Below are positions 49,725 to 58,546 of a stretch of 64,000 nt of DNA, piece by piece. Both the position numbers and the translations under genes were made by a program. The stretch is from Micromonospora parathelypteridis. GTDB taxonomy: Bacteria > Actinomycetota > Actinomycetes > Mycobacteriales > Micromonosporaceae. Numbering within the stretch: position 1 is the first letter of the stretch; each line of letters opens with the position of its first letter. The stretch spans positions 2,790,001 to 2,854,000 of the forward strand of contig NZ_JACHDP010000001.1 in the NCBI RefSeq assembly GCF_014201145.1, in the 5' to 3' direction. The notes below the pieces were generated by a model, which worked only from the letters and a program-made list of their open reading frames with translations, ran no database searches and was not told the DNA's origin.

Positions 49725-51002
49725 ATGTCGATCCTGTGGCGGGACGCGATGAGCCAGGCCCTCTACGGGCCGGGCGGCTTCTTCGTCACCGACACCGGGC
49801 CGGCCGACCACTTCCGAACCAGCGTGCACGCCTCCCGCGCCTTCGCCACCGCGCTCCTACGCCTGATCACCGAGGTTGACACCGCCCTCGGCCACCCGTC
49901 GCGCCTTGACGTGGTCGACGTGGGCGCCGGGCGTGGGGAGCTGCTGCGAACCATCCATGAGGCCGTCGGGGTTGCGGTGGGGGTTTCCGGGGAGCCCACC
50001 CGCTCCGGGCGGTCAGGCTTGATCCCTCCGCGGGCGGGCTCCCCGGAAACCCTGACTCCCACGGCCTCCGCCGGCGAGCCGTCGTTGGTTGCCGTTCGTC
50101 CGTCGCTTGCGGAGCGGGTGCGGTTCACGGCAGTGGAGTACGCGGTCCGCCCCGAGAACCTGCCCGAAGAGATCGACTGGGTGTCCGAGATTCCCGGTGA
50201 GATCACGGGAGTGCTGCTGGCTACCGAGTGGCTGGACAACGTCCCGCTGGACGTGGCGGTGCACACCACCGATGGCTGGCGATACGTGTTGGTCGATCCC
50301 GAGAGTGGCACGGAAACGGTTGGTGAGCCGGTCAGTCCTCCTGATCTTGATTGGCTGACTACCTGGTGGCCCGGCCCCACGAGTCCTCGCAGTACGAACA
50401 GTCCCCCTGATCCGGGGCTGACCTGGACCGACGCGACCAGCGCTAGCGAGTCGGGTTTCGGGGCAGCCCGGCCGGCGCAGGGATCAAGCCTGACCGCCCG
50501 GAGCCGGCCGGGCTGCCCCGAAACCCCCCACAGCGACCACCCACGAGCCGAAATCGGCCGAAGCAGGGATGAGGCCTGGGCCAACGCAGTCCGGAAGATC
50601 AGCCGAGGGCTGGCGGTGGCGGTGGACTATGGGCACCTCAGGGAGGGCCGACCTGTCGACGGGACGTTGACCGGGTACCGGGATGGGCGGCAGGTGCCCC
50701 CGGTGCCGGACGGGACGACTGATGTGACCGCGCACGTCGCCATGGACTCGGTCGCCTCCGGTGGTGCGGCGGTCGCCCGGTGTGCGTACTCCCTGGTCCT
50801 GCAGCGGGAGGCGCTGCGCGCGCTCGGGGCCGACGGCGGCCGACCGCCGCTGAGCATGGCCGGCACCGACCCGGCGGGGTACGTGCGGGCGCTGGCCGCC
50901 GCGTCGGAGGTGGCCGAGCTGACCGACCCGGCTGGACTCGGTGGGCACTGGTGGCTGCGCCAACCGGTCGGCATCCCGCTCGGCCCGGGCGTGGCACGAT
51001 GA
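49725..51002 (+). CDS. NDUFAF7/MidA-family SAM methyltransferase interrupted in frame by two palindromic elements
   Basis: Protein of 425 residues related to MidA/NDUFAF7, arginine methyltransferases that act on the NDUFS2/NuoD subunit of complex I. Seen here: N-terminal FRDAM-like [19 protein letters not shown] motif [12 protein letters not shown] (64-72), EWLDNVP (168-174), DEAW and DYGH (301-304), and [12 protein letters not shown]. Two stretches have no family counterpart: about 86-110 and 243-268, and both coincide exactly with hairpin elements A2 and A3. Despite them the frame is open, and the stop overlaps the nuoD start (ATGA), which argues that it is expressed. Whether the enzyme is active is not known. 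Confidence 0.85.
   Translation: MSILWRDAMSQALYGPGGFFVTDTGPADHFRTSVHASRAFATALLRLITEVDTALGHPSRLDVVDVGAGRGELLRTIHEAVGVAVGVSGEPTRSGRSGLIPPRAGSPETLTPTASAGEPSLVAVRPSLAERVRFTAVEYAVRPENLPEEIDWVSEIPGEITGVLLATEWLDNVPLDVAVHTTDGWRYVLVDPESGTETVGEPVSPPDLDWLTTWWPGPTSPRSTNSPPDPGLTWTDATSASESGFGAARPAQGSSLTARSRPGCPETPHSDHPRAEIGRSRDEAWANAVRKISRGLAVAVDYGHLREGRPVDGTLTGYRDGRQVPPVPDGTTDVTAHVAMDSVASGGAAVARCAYSLVLQREALRALGADGGRPPLSMAGTDPAGYVRALAAASEVAELTDPAGLGGHWWLRQPVGIPLGPGVAR
49981..50052. repeat. Family A palindromic element, copy A2 (in frame)
   Basis: 72-bp palindrome with 17-bp perfect arms (49981-49997, 50036-50052), an inner CCCGC/GCGGG stem and loop core GGGCGGTCAGGCTTGATCCC. Its 72 bp equal 24 codons, so it can be inserted without frame change. 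Encodes residues about 86-110 of the methyltransferase ([20 protein letters not shown] in part), in a surface loop after SAM motif I. Confidence 0.9.
50453..50526. repeat. Family A palindromic element, copy A3 (inverted, in frame)
   Basis: 74-bp palindrome with 23-bp perfect arms (50453-50475, 50504-50526); the 28-nt loop contains the reverse complement of the A1/A2 core. Encodes residues about 243-268 ([20 protein letters not shown] in part). Its orientation is opposite to A2 in the same gene. Confidence 0.9.
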
Positions 51003-52186
51003 CGGGCATGACCACCGACGCCGGGGACCTCCGTGAACTGACCGTCGGCACCGGGGCCGGCCTCGTCGCCGGCACCGGCGATCAGCAGCTCGGCACCGAC
51101 ATGGTGCTGAACATCGGCCCGCAGCACCCCTCCACGCACGGTGTGCTGCGGCTGAAGCTGGTGCTCGACGGCGAGCGGGTGGTCGCCTGCGAACCGATCA
51201 TCGGCTACATGCACCGGGGTGCCGAGAAGCTCTTCGAGGTGCGTGACTACCGGCAGATCATCGTGTTGGCCAACCGGCACGACTGGCTCTCGGCGTTCTC
51301 CAACGAGTTGGGCGTGGTGCTCGCGGTCGAACGCCTGATGGGCATGGAGGTGCCGGAACGCGCCACCTGGCTGCGGATGGCGCTGGCCGAGCTGAACCGG
51401 GTGCTCAACCACCTGATGTTCCTCGGCTCCTACCCGCTGGAGATCGGGGCGATCACGCCGATCTTCTATGCCTTCCGGGAGCGCGAAACCATCCAGGCGG
51501 TGATGGAGGAGGTCTCCGGCGGCCGAATCCACTACATGTTCAACCGGGTGGGTGGCCTCAAGGAGGAGGTGCCGTACGGGTGGACGGGCCGGGCCCGCGC
51601 GGCGATCGGCGAGGTGCGCCGGCGGTTGCCCGACCTGGACCATCTGATCCGACGCAACGAGATCTTCCTGGCCCGGACCGTGGGCGTGGGCGTGCTGTCC
51701 GCCGCTGACGCCGCCGCGTTCGGCGCGTCCGGGCCGGTGGCCCGCGCCTCCGGGCTCGACCTGGACCTGCGCCGCGACGACCCCTACCTGGCGTACGACG
51801 AGCTGGACGTGCCGGTGGTCACGCGGACCGCCGGGGACTGCCACGCCCGCTTCGAGGTGCTGCTGGACCAGGTGTACGCGTCGCTGGACCTCGCCGACCA
51901 GTGCCTGGACCGGGTGGACCAACTGACCGGGCCGATCAACACCCGTCTACCGAAGGTGCTCAAGGCGCCGGAGGGGCACACCTACGCCTGGACGGAGAAC
52001 CCGCTCGGCATCAACGGCTACTACCTGGTGTCCCGCGGGGAGAAGACGCCGTGGCGGTTGAAGTTGCGCACCGCCTCGTACGCGAACGTGCAGGCGCTGG
52101 CCACCCTGCTCCCCGGGTGCCTGGTGCCGGATCTGATCGCGATCCTCGGCTCGATGTTCTTCGTGGTCGGCGACATCGACAAGTGA
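50999..52186 (+). CDS. nuoD: Orphan NADH-quinone oxidoreductase subunit D (NuoD homologue)
   Basis: Homologue of the 49-kDa complex I subunit, 395 residues. Quinone-site landmarks [13 protein letters not shown] (40-52) and the Arg73 in MHRGAEK match NDUFS2 positions around His59 and Arg85, the site methylated by NDUFAF7. At the position of the quinone-binding Tyr (Tyr108 bovine, Tyr87 Thermus) this protein has Trp96 (HDWLSAF). It stands alone: no other nuo gene is in the window, and a complete nuo operon presumably exists elsewhere. The ATG overlaps the methyltransferase stop. A second-copy or specialised role is an inference. Confidence 0.9.
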   Translation: MTGMTTDAGDLRELTVGTGAGLVAGTGDQQLGTDMVLNIGPQHPSTHGVLRLKLVLDGERVVACEPIIGYMHRGAEKLFEVRDYRQIIVLANRHDWLSAFSNELGVVLAVERLMGMEVPERATWLRMALAELNRVLNHLMFLGSYPLEIGAITPIFYAFRERETIQAVMEEVSGGRIHYMFNRVGGLKEEVPYGWTGRARAAIGEVRRRLPDLDHLIRRNEIFLARTVGVGVLSAADAAAFGASGPVARASGLDLDLRRDDPYLAYDELDVPVVTRTAGDCHARFEVLLDQVYASLDLADQCLDRVDQLTGPINTRLPKVLKAPEGHTYAWTENPLGINGYYLVSRGEKTPWRLKLRTASYANVQALATLLPGCLVPDLIAILGSMFFVVGDIDK

Positions 52187-52204
52187 CGTCAGCCGCCTGA
52201 CGTC

Positions 52205-53872
52205 TCAGCGCCAGCGGTCACCGGGCGGAGCCCCGCCGGCGCGCGGAACGTCGTCCTGGGGCGGGTAGCCGTAGCGCTCGTCGACCCGACGCCGACCGGG
52301 CCGCTCGGGTGCGGGTTCGGCCTGGTGACCGCGCTGGCGCGGCGGGCGCCACTCGTCCGGCACCGGGACACCGCCCACCGGCAGCGCCGGCCGGTCCGCT
52401 GGCTCGGCCCGCCAGCCGCCGTCACGCTCGGACCGACGTGCCGGCTCGTCCCGGTGGTACGACTCGTACTCCTCATGGCGGCGCGGCTCCTCGTGACGGC
52501 GCGGCTCCTCGTGACGGCGCGGCTCCTCATGACGGCGCGGCTCCTCATGGCGGACGGCGGCCCAGCGGTCGGCCATCCGGTACTCGGTGCCGGCGGCGTC
52601 GGCGTGCATCTCGGCGCGGCGCTCGCCGACCCGCAGCTCGCGGCCGTTCTCGTCGTCGCGGACGGCGGCCCACCGATCACCGGCCCGCAACTGCGACCAG
52701 TACTCACCCGTGTCGTCGGCCCGCAAGGGTGGCCCAGGCTGCGGCGCGGCGGCGCTCGCCCGATCGCGCTGCTCCGACCAGCCGCGATCGTCCGGGCTGT
52801 CCCAGGAGTCCGCGGCCGGCCTCTCCGGTGAACGGTGCGACCTGGCGGCCGGGCCGGGCTCGTCGGGCTCGGCGTAGGCGTCGCGCGGATCGGTCCACTC
52901 GGGCTCGCCCCGGGTCGCGGCCGACGCCCCCCAGGAGCGGTCGTCGCCGGAGCGTCGGTCGTCGCCGTACCCGGCTCGGGGACGTTCATCGGCGTCGCCG
53001 CCCCGGGTCCACTCCTGTGCCGGCGAGGTCCACTGGCCGGCGTACCCGCCGCCGTAGCGCCCAGCCGGCTCGGCGGGCCCACCGTCCACCACGGTGTGTC
53101 GGGTGGTGACGTGCACGGTCTCGGTGTGCCGGACCACGCCAACCGGCCGGTGCGCCGGCTCCGGGCGATCGTGCTCTCGGGGGCGGGCCGAGCCGTACGC
53201 GGTGGCAGCCGACCGTTCCGCGCCGTACGTCCCCGTACTCGCCGGCGACTCGGCGGCCTCTCGCGGGTACGCCGGCTCGCCGTCGTCCGCGTGCTGGGAG
53301 CGACCCCACCGGGCCGCGTCGTCCGGGCCGGCGACCCGGGCCCGGCCCGGCGCCGCCTCACCCGGCACTGACACCCGGCTACGGGCCACCGGCACGTTGT
53401 CCACCGGCGGCTCGACCGCCGGCACTCGCGCCCGGCCAGCACCCGCCGAATCCCCGGCTGGCACCGCGGCACCGGCAGGGGCGGCGCCGGCGAGGGCGGC
53501 ACCGCTGGCGTCGAGACGGCGGCGGACCGTGGCGAGCCCTTCCTGGGCCCGGTGCGCCTGGTCGAGCGCCTGGTTGACGCGCTGCGCGACAGCCCCGATC
53601 TCGGCGCGCACCTCCCGGCGGAGCTCCTCGATCTCATCCAGCAGCTCGTCGGCTCGCACCGACGCGTCCTCACCGTCGGGCCGCAGAGCGATGGAGAGGC
53701 CGATCAGCACGACCGCGAGGATGGCGAGCACCGCGGCGAGGCGCAACGGGCCGTTACCGTCGGCAACCAGCAGGATCAGCGCCGCCACCGGCGCGATAGC
53801 GACGCCCGCCCAGAAGAGCATGGTCAGCAGGGGTGGTTGACGCCGGGCGTCGGAGGTGGCCGGGGCTGGCAT
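52205..53872 (-). CDS. Membrane protein with coiled coil and long disordered, HEEPRR-repeat tail
   Basis: Protein of 555 residues. Two transmembrane helices (about 15-36 and 42-64) are followed by a coiled coil (VRADELLDEIEELRREVRAEIGAVAQRVNQAL, listed here by its key start VRADELLDEIEEL) and a long disordered Arg/Asp/Pro/Glu-rich region. Repeats RHEEPR occur four to five times near residues 445-470, encoded by an 18-bp tandem. No catalytic domain is seen. Similar membrane-plus-disordered proteins in actinobacteria are of unknown function. It is convergent with nuoD with an 18-bp gap. Confidence 0.7.
   Translation of the reverse strand: MPAPATSDARRQPPLLTMLFWAGVAIAPVAALILLVADGNGPLRLAAVLAILAVVLIGLSIALRPDGEDASVRADELLDEIEELRREVRAEIGAVAQRVNQALDQAHRAQEGLATVRRRLDASGAALAGAAPAGAAVPAGDSAGAGRARVPAVEPPVDNVPVARSRVSVPGEAAPGRARVAGPDDAARWGRSQHADDGEPAYPREAAESPASTGTYGAERSAATAYGSARPREHDRPEPAHRPVGVVRHTETVHVTTRHTVVDGGPAEPAGRYGGGYAGQWTSPAQEWTRGGDADERPRAGYGDDRRSGDDRSWGASAATRGEPEWTDPRDAYAEPDEPGPAARSHRSPERPAADSWDSPDDRGWSEQRDRASAAAPQPGPPLRADDTGEYWSQLRAGDRWAAVRDDENGRELRVGERRAEMHADAAGTEYRMADRWAAVRHEEPRRHEEPRRHEEPRRHEEPRRHEEYESYHRDEPARRSERDGGWRAEPADRPALPVGGVPVPDEWRPPRQRGHQAEPAPERPGRRRVDERYGYPPQDDVPRAGGAPPGDRWR
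52480..52551 (-). repeat. 18-bp tandem repeat encoding HEEPRR
   Basis: Four units of 18 bp (GGCGCGGCTCCTCGTGAC type, 52480-52497, 52498-52515, 52516-52533, 52534-52551) with one or two base changes. On the minus strand they encode HEEPRR. Lies in the disordered tail. Confidence 0.92.
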
Positions 53873-53927
53873 GGATGTGCAGCCTACCGAGGTTCTCCAC
53901 CGGAGGGAACGGGGTCCCGGGACGCGC

Positions 53928-53959
53928 GGACGCCCCCACCCGGGAGGGCGGGGGCGTCC
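53928..53959 (-). terminator. GC hairpin downstream of the osmoprotectant-binding protein gene
   Basis: 10-bp arms GGACGCCCCC (53928-53937) and complement (53950-53959), 12-nt loop, 17 bp past the stop codon. It has no T-run; probable terminator. Confidence 0.5.
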
Positions 53960-53976
53960 TCAGCACGCAGGGAGAG

Positions 53977-54981
53977 TCAGCTCGTGGCGAAGGCCCCGTC
54001 CGAGGAGAAGATCAGGCCCACGCTGATCGAACCGTCGCGCAGCCCGCTCTTGGTCAGCGGTCCACCCTGGTCCAGCGAGGAGAACTTGCCCACCGACAAC
54101 CCGTACGTCTTCTCCAGGCCCGGCTTGCAGAACGGACGCTGCTCGCACTCCGGCGGGCCGCCCAGCACGGTGGCGTTGCCGGAGCACTTGGCGGCGAGCT
54201 CGGAGAGGGTCCGCACGCCGTACTTGTCGGCGAAGGCCTGGGTGACGGCGAAGGCGTTCTGGTCCTGTGCGGCGGCCGGGGTGCCGAAGGTGAGGCCGGC
54301 CTTGTCGCCCTCGGCCTTGAGCGCGGTCACCGTCGTGTTGATGTCCGGCGAGGAGACCGGCTGGGCGTTCTGGCCGTTGGCCTTGGTGTTGAGGAACTCG
54401 GCCATGGTCGCCGCGTACTCCGGGACGACCTGGATCTCGCCCTTCTCCAGAGCCGGCGCGTAGAGCTCCCGGTTGCCGATCTGCTGCACCTTGACCTCGT
54501 AGCCGGCGGCGGTGAGCGCGATCCGGTACAGCTCGCCCAGCGTCTGGCTCTCGGCGAAGTTGCCGGCGCCCACCGTGATCGCGCCGCCCGGACCCTTGGC
54601 GATGCCCGCCGTGAGGTTGTTGGCCGCCGCGAACTCCTCGGCCGCCACCTTGGGGGTCTTGCGGTCGTCGTTCACGGCCTTGTTGAGCTGGATCAGCTTC
54701 GGCGTGTCGAGCGCTGCGGAGACCTTGTCCAATGCGGCGATCAACTGCGGGTTGGCCGCCTTGCTGTTGACCGCGGGAATGACGTTGTCCGAATTCTGCA
54801 GCTTCTTGTCGTCCTGCAGAGCGATGAGCTGCTGTCCGGCGACCGGGGCGCACCCGGCGCCGGAGGCGCCCGGCTTGGGCGCATCGGTGCCGGACGAGCC
54901 GGCGTCACCGCACCCGGTGAGAAGCGCTGCCCCGGCGACGGCGCTGATAGCGCCGATCGCCAGACGTGTACGTGCGCGCAT
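53977..54981 (-). CDS. Osmoprotectant (glycine betaine/choline-type) ABC transporter substrate-binding lipoprotein
   Basis: Lipoprotein of 334 residues, lipobox LLTGC (Cys24), with the OpuAC/ProX-type binding fold: GAITVGAGNFAESQTLGELYRIAL, PEYAATMAEFLN, TAAAQDQNAFAVTQ-like and ECxxR cysteines (ECEQRPFC). It binds quaternary amines in this family; residues of an aromatic cage cannot be assigned without alignment. The ATG at 54981 follows GAAGGCGGG and gives a clean signal peptide. Downstream of the two permease genes on the same strand, and 200 bp away from the second. Confidence 0.9.
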   Translation of the reverse strand: MRARTRLAIGAISAVAGAALLTGCGDAGSSGTDAPKPGASGAGCAPVAGQQLIALQDDKKLQNSDNVIPAVNSKAANPQLIAALDKVSAALDTPKLIQLNKAVNDDRKTPKVAAEEFAAANNLTAGIAKGPGGAITVGAGNFAESQTLGELYRIALTAAGYEVKVQQIGNRELYAPALEKGEIQVVPEYAATMAEFLNTKANGQNAQPVSSPDINTTVTALKAEGDKAGLTFGTPAAAQDQNAFAVTQAFADKYGVRTLSELAAKCSGNATVLGGPPECEQRPFCKPGLEKTYGLSVGKFSSLDQGGPLTKSGLRDGSISVGLIFSSDGAFATS

Positions 54982-55182
54982 GTGCCCGCCTTCCGTGTCC
55001 CGGCGCGGCCCGTCCCGGGCCGGCCGCGTGTCCGACGGACGATCCTGACTGTCGGTCGCCCGCGAATATCCACCCAACATGCTCCGCAACCGACCGACAA
55101 CTTGGGATGGACTTCGTCACCGCATCGTCACCGATCGGCCCACCGTTGGTCGCTGGCTCGACGGAAGGCTCACCCGGACGAG

Positions 55183-55923
55183 TCAGGCGCTCCCGGTGGC
55201 GTCAGCGGGGCGGGGCCGGCCTGCGCGCTGCCGCCCGCGCCGCAACGGTCGGGGGGTGACCAGCCGTTCGACACCGCCGAGGACCACCTCGGCCAGCAGC
55301 GCGAGCCCGGCCACCAGCACACCACCGGCGACGATCTGCCCCCCGCCGGCGGCGATACCGATGCCGAACCCGGTCCGGATGATCTGGCCGAGGCCGCCGC
55401 CGTTGACGAACGAGGCCAGCGCGGCGGTCGCGATCACCTGGACCGCGGCGGTCCGGAACCCGGCCGCCAGGTAGGGCACCGCGAGCGGCAGCTCCACGCG
55501 GCGGAGCAACTGCCCGCCGGACAGGCCCATCCCCCGGGCCGCGTCGAGCGCCTCCGGGTCCACCTGCCGCACCCCGGTGTACGCGTTGGCCAGCAGGGGT
55601 GGGACGGCGAAGACGGCCAGCGCCACCACCACCGGCGTCCGCCCGAAGCCGCTGGCGAAGACCACCGGCAGGATGGTCAGCAGTGCCAGGGTGGGGATGG
55701 CCAGGGTGGCGTTGGACACCAGCACCACCAGACCGCCGCCACGACCGAGGTGCCCCAGCCAGAGACCCAGCGGCCAGGCCACCAGGCAGCCGAGCGCCAC
55801 CGCCAGGGCCGAGATCGTCAGGTGCTCGCCGAGGCGGTCCAGCATCCCTCCGGGATTGGTCCAGTTCAGTGGGTCGTTGATCCAGACGACCGCCTGGCCG
55901 ATCGGGTTCGTCGCGACGGTCAC
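55183..55923 (-). CDS. Osmoprotectant ABC transporter permease
   Basis: Membrane permease of 246 residues with about six helices and the OpuCB/OpuCD pattern (HLTISALAVALGCLVAWPLGL, DPEALDAARGMGLSGGQLLRRVELPLAVPYLAAG giving the EAA-type loop, SFVNGGGLGQIIRTGFGI). GTG start at 55923 overlapping the previous permease by GTGA. The C-terminus is rich in Arg. Confidence 0.92.
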   Translation of the reverse strand: MTVATNPIGQAVVWINDPLNWTNPGGMLDRLGEHLTISALAVALGCLVAWPLGLWLGHLGRGGGLVVLVSNATLAIPTLALLTILPVVFASGFGRTPVVVALAVFAVPPLLANAYTGVRQVDPEALDAARGMGLSGGQLLRRVELPLAVPYLAAGFRTAAVQVIATAALASFVNGGGLGQIIRTGFGIGIAAGGGQIVAGGVLVAGLALLAEVVLGGVERLVTPRPLRRGRQRAGRPRPADATGSA

Positions 55924-56606
55924 CGTGCCCTCCGGGTGGACCAGGGGGTCACCAGGCGGGCGACCAGGACGAGCAGTAGATCGAGCACGACCGCGAGCGC
56001 CACGCAGAGCAGAGCGGCGGTCATGATCTCGGCCTTGTAGAGGTTGTTCTGGAAGCCCGCGAAGATCAACTGCCCGAGGCCGCCGTGCCCGACCAGCACT
56101 CCGACCGTGACCAACGCCACCGTGGAGACGGTCGCCAACCGCACGCCGGTCACGATGCCCGGCAGGGCCAGCGGCAGGTCGATCCGGAACAGCCGCCCCC
56201 ACCGGCCGTACCCCATCCCCTCGGCTGCCTCGCCGACCTCCGGAGGCACCTGGTTGAGCCCGGCCACCACGTTGCGCACGATCAGCAGCAGCGCGTAGAG
56301 GACCAGCCCGACCAGCACGGTGGTGCTCCCGGTGCCCAGGTAGGGCGCGATGAACGCGAAGAGCGCCAACGATGGAATGGTGTAGACGACCCCGCTGACG
56401 GCGAGGATCGGACCGGCGAGCGGCCGGAACCAGTACGCCAGCACGGACAACGGCAGGGCGATCAGCACCGCGATCAACACCGCGCGCCCGGTGAGGGAGG
56501 CGTGTTCGCGCACGGCGGCGAGGATCGTGTCAGAGTTGTCCCGCACGTACTGCCAGGAGAACCAGGGGTTACCCGGGTCGGCCCGGTAGCTCAGGCGGAA
56601 GGACAT
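55920..56606 (-). CDS. Osmoprotectant ABC transporter permease
   Basis: Membrane permease of 228 residues with about six helices. Family pattern: HASLTGRAVLIAVLIALPLSVLAYW, PSLALFAFIAPYLG, EAAEGMGYGRWGRLFRIDLPLALPGIVTG (EAA loop), VGHGGLGQLIFAGFQN. First gene of the minus-strand permease unit; its ATG at 56606 lies 30 bp from the divergent ATPase start. Confidence 0.93.
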   Translation of the reverse strand: MSFRLSYRADPGNPWFSWQYVRDNSDTILAAVREHASLTGRAVLIAVLIALPLSVLAYWFRPLAGPILAVSGVVYTIPSLALFAFIAPYLGTGSTTVLVGLVLYALLLIVRNVVAGLNQVPPEVGEAAEGMGYGRWGRLFRIDLPLALPGIVTGVRLATVSTVALVTVGVLVGHGGLGQLIFAGFQNNLYKAEIMTAALLCVALAVVLDLLLVLVARLVTPWSTRRAR

Positions 56607-56635
56607 ACGTGGACGTTACCCCGGAGGCTGCCGAC

Positions 56636-57613
56636 GTGACCCAATCCCCTCGCGCGGCATCGATCTCCCTACAGGGCATCCAGAAGCGCTACCCGGATGG
56701 CACCGAGGCTGTCCGAGGGCTCAGCCTGGACGTCCGGGCCGGCGAACTCGTGGTGCTGATCGGCCCGTCCGGCTGCGGCAAGTCGACCGTGCTGCGCATG
56801 ATCAATCGTCTGATCGAACCGACCGCCGGCCGCATCACGCTCGGTGACGAGGACGTCACCGACGTCGACCCGGTGCGGCTGCGCCGCCGGATCGGGTACG
56901 TCATCCAGAACGTCGGCCTCTTTCCACACCAGACGGTTCGGGCCAACGTGGCCACCGTGCCCGGCCTGCTCCGGTGGCCCAAGAATCAGACCCGGGCCCG
57001 GGTCGACGAGCTGCTCGACCTCGTCGGACTGGACCCGGCCCAGTTCGGCGGCCGCTACCCGCACGAGCTGTCGGGTGGCCAGCGGCAGCGGGTCGGAGTG
57101 GCCCGTGCGCTCGCCGCCGACCCGGTGGTGCTGCTGATGGACGAGCCGTTCTCGGCCGTCGACCCGATCGTCCGGGCCCGCCTCCAGGAGGAGTTCCTGC
57201 GCCTGCAGGCCGAGGTCCGCAAGACGATCGTCCTGGTCACCCACGACCTCGACGAGGCGGTCCGGCTCGGCGACCGGATCGCGGTGCTCTCCGAGGGCGG
57301 GCACCTGGAGCAGTACGACACGCCAGCCGCGCTGCTCGGCGCACCCGCCACCCCGTTCGTACGCGAGTTCGTCGGAGCCGACCGGGGCATCCGCCGGCTG
57401 GCGGTCACCCCACTCGATCGGGAGTCGCTGGAACCAGTACCCGGGGACGCCGCGGCGGACCTGCCCACCGTGGCACTGGACGGCTCGGCGTACGACGCTC
57501 TGGCGGTGCTGCTCACCTCGGGACGGGACCAACTCGTGGTGACCGACGCCGGCCGACCGGTGGGTGCGCTCAGCCGACAGCGCCTGCTCGACCTCGGCCG
57601 CCCGACGAGCTGA
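56636..57613 (+). CDS. Osmoprotectant ABC transporter ATP-binding protein
   Basis: ATPase of 325 residues. Walker A GPSGCGKST (43-51), Q-loop, signature LSGGQRQRVGVARAL, Walker B VVLLMDEPFSAVDP, and H-loop LVTHDLDEA. The C-terminal 60 residues resemble a single CBS-type segment (AVLLTSGRDQLVVTDAGRPVGAL) seen in OpuCA. I chose the GTG at 56636 because GGAGG lies 8 bp upstream; a GTG at 56609 is possible. It is divergent from both permeases, so the operon is split around a roughly 30-bp promoter region. Confidence 0.94.
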   Translation: MTQSPRAASISLQGIQKRYPDGTEAVRGLSLDVRAGELVVLIGPSGCGKSTVLRMINRLIEPTAGRITLGDEDVTDVDPVRLRRRIGYVIQNVGLFPHQTVRANVATVPGLLRWPKNQTRARVDELLDLVGLDPAQFGGRYPHELSGGQRQRVGVARALAADPVVLLMDEPFSAVDPIVRARLQEEFLRLQAEVRKTIVLVTHDLDEAVRLGDRIAVLSEGGHLEQYDTPAALLGAPATPFVREFVGADRGIRRLAVTPLDRESLEPVPGDAAADLPTVALDGSAYDALAVLLTSGRDQLVVTDAGRPVGALSRQRLLDLGRPTS

Positions 57614-57627
57614 CCTGCCCGGTCGGA

Positions 57628-58119
57628 TCAGGCGCGACCGCCGAGGCTGGCGGTGCCGATGATCCACCCGGTGAGGAAGCCGTAGCCGGCACCGGTGCTG
57701 GCGTCCTGCAAGGCGCCCAGCAGCGACGGGGTCGGACCGAGCAGCGCCGCCAGCACGGCGGCGAGCCCGCCGGCCAGCACGTACGCGGCCCAGCCGGAGA
57801 AGAACTGGCTGACCGAGCCGGGCACCCGGGCCACCTGCGCGGCGGGCAACAGGTAGAGCAGGGCCACCGCGAGGACCACCAGCAGCACGGCCCGCAGGTC
57901 GGCGGCGAACAAGCCGCCGGCCTGCCCGTCCGCGTCGAGCCGCCAGGCCGGCCACGCGAGCAGGCGCACGTAGAAGGCGCCCGCCGACTCCGGGTCGGTC
58001 TGCGTGGCGGCCCAACCGGTGAACGCCGGGCTGCCACAGATGCCGACCAGCAACAGCACGGCGAGCGCACCGGTGCCGGCGGCCGTGCCGTAGCGGCCGA
58101 CCGGGCCGGAGCGGTGCAT
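57628..58119 (-). CDS. Small membrane protein of unknown function
   Basis: Protein of 163 residues with about four transmembrane helices (AAGTGALAVLLLVGICGSPAF, LRAVLLVVLAVALLYLLPAA, FFSGWAAYVLAGGLAAVLAALLG, GYGFLTGWIIGTASLG). No recognised family. The ATG at 58119 follows GGAGCGG. Convergent with the ATPase (14-bp gap), 65 bp after the small gene at 58185 on the same strand. Confidence 0.7.
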   Translation of the reverse strand: MHRSGPVGRYGTAAGTGALAVLLLVGICGSPAFTGWAATQTDPESAGAFYVRLLAWPAWRLDADGQAGGLFAADLRAVLLVVLAVALLYLLPAAQVARVPGSVSQFFSGWAAYVLAGGLAAVLAALLGPTPSLLGALQDASTGAGYGFLTGWIIGTASLGGRA

Positions 58120-58184
58120 GAGCGATGCGATCCGCCCAGGCCCCGACCCGGTCGCTCGGGCGGACCTGGGCTGCCTCGAGCGGT

Positions 58185-58493
58185 TCAGTGCTTCATCAGG
58201 TAGTCGATGAAGGCAGCCCGCAGCAACGGCGCGGACTCCTCGTAGCCGTGACCGGTCAACTCCCGCCACAACGCGTTGGCCTCGTCGATGGTCGGGCCGA
58301 TCGAGTTCGGTGCGCCGTCCAGCACCGTGGCCTCGTCCGCGTTCGGCAGGTGCCGCAGCACCGACCAGTAGAACCCCACGTCGCGGCGCTCCCGGGCCAG
58401 GGCGAACGCCCGCTCCCGCAACTCCTCGGTGGACAGCGCGTCAAGCTCCTCGAACGAGGTTCCGCCGGGGGTGGCGGCAGGTGTGTCGGTCAT
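58185..58493 (-). CDS. Small conserved-looking cytosolic protein
   Basis: Protein of 102 residues, acidic and helical (FEELDALSTEELRERAFALARERRDVGFYWSVLRHLPNADEAT; key element ELRERAFALARERRD). Ends in HGYEESAPLLRAAFIDYLMKH. I recognise it as a conserved actinobacterial hypothetical, without name or function. ATG at 58493. Between two membrane-protein genes on the same strand. Confidence 0.75.
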   Translation of the reverse strand: MTDTPAATPGGTSFEELDALSTEELRERAFALARERRDVGFYWSVLRHLPNADEATVLDGAPNSIGPTIDEANALWRELTGHGYEESAPLLRAAFIDYLMKH

Positions 58494-58546
58494 GCCGCCG
58501 AGCCTAACGGTCGAGATCAGCTCCGGCTTGGCGGACGCGACGTCGG

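Noticed and set aside
50999..52186. nuoD as evidence for a complete nuo operon in this window
   Set aside because: No other nuo gene is next to it; flanking genes are convergent and unrelated.
52480..52551. CRISPR-like repeats
   Set aside because: Units are 18 bp, directly abutting with no spacers, and lie inside a coding frame.
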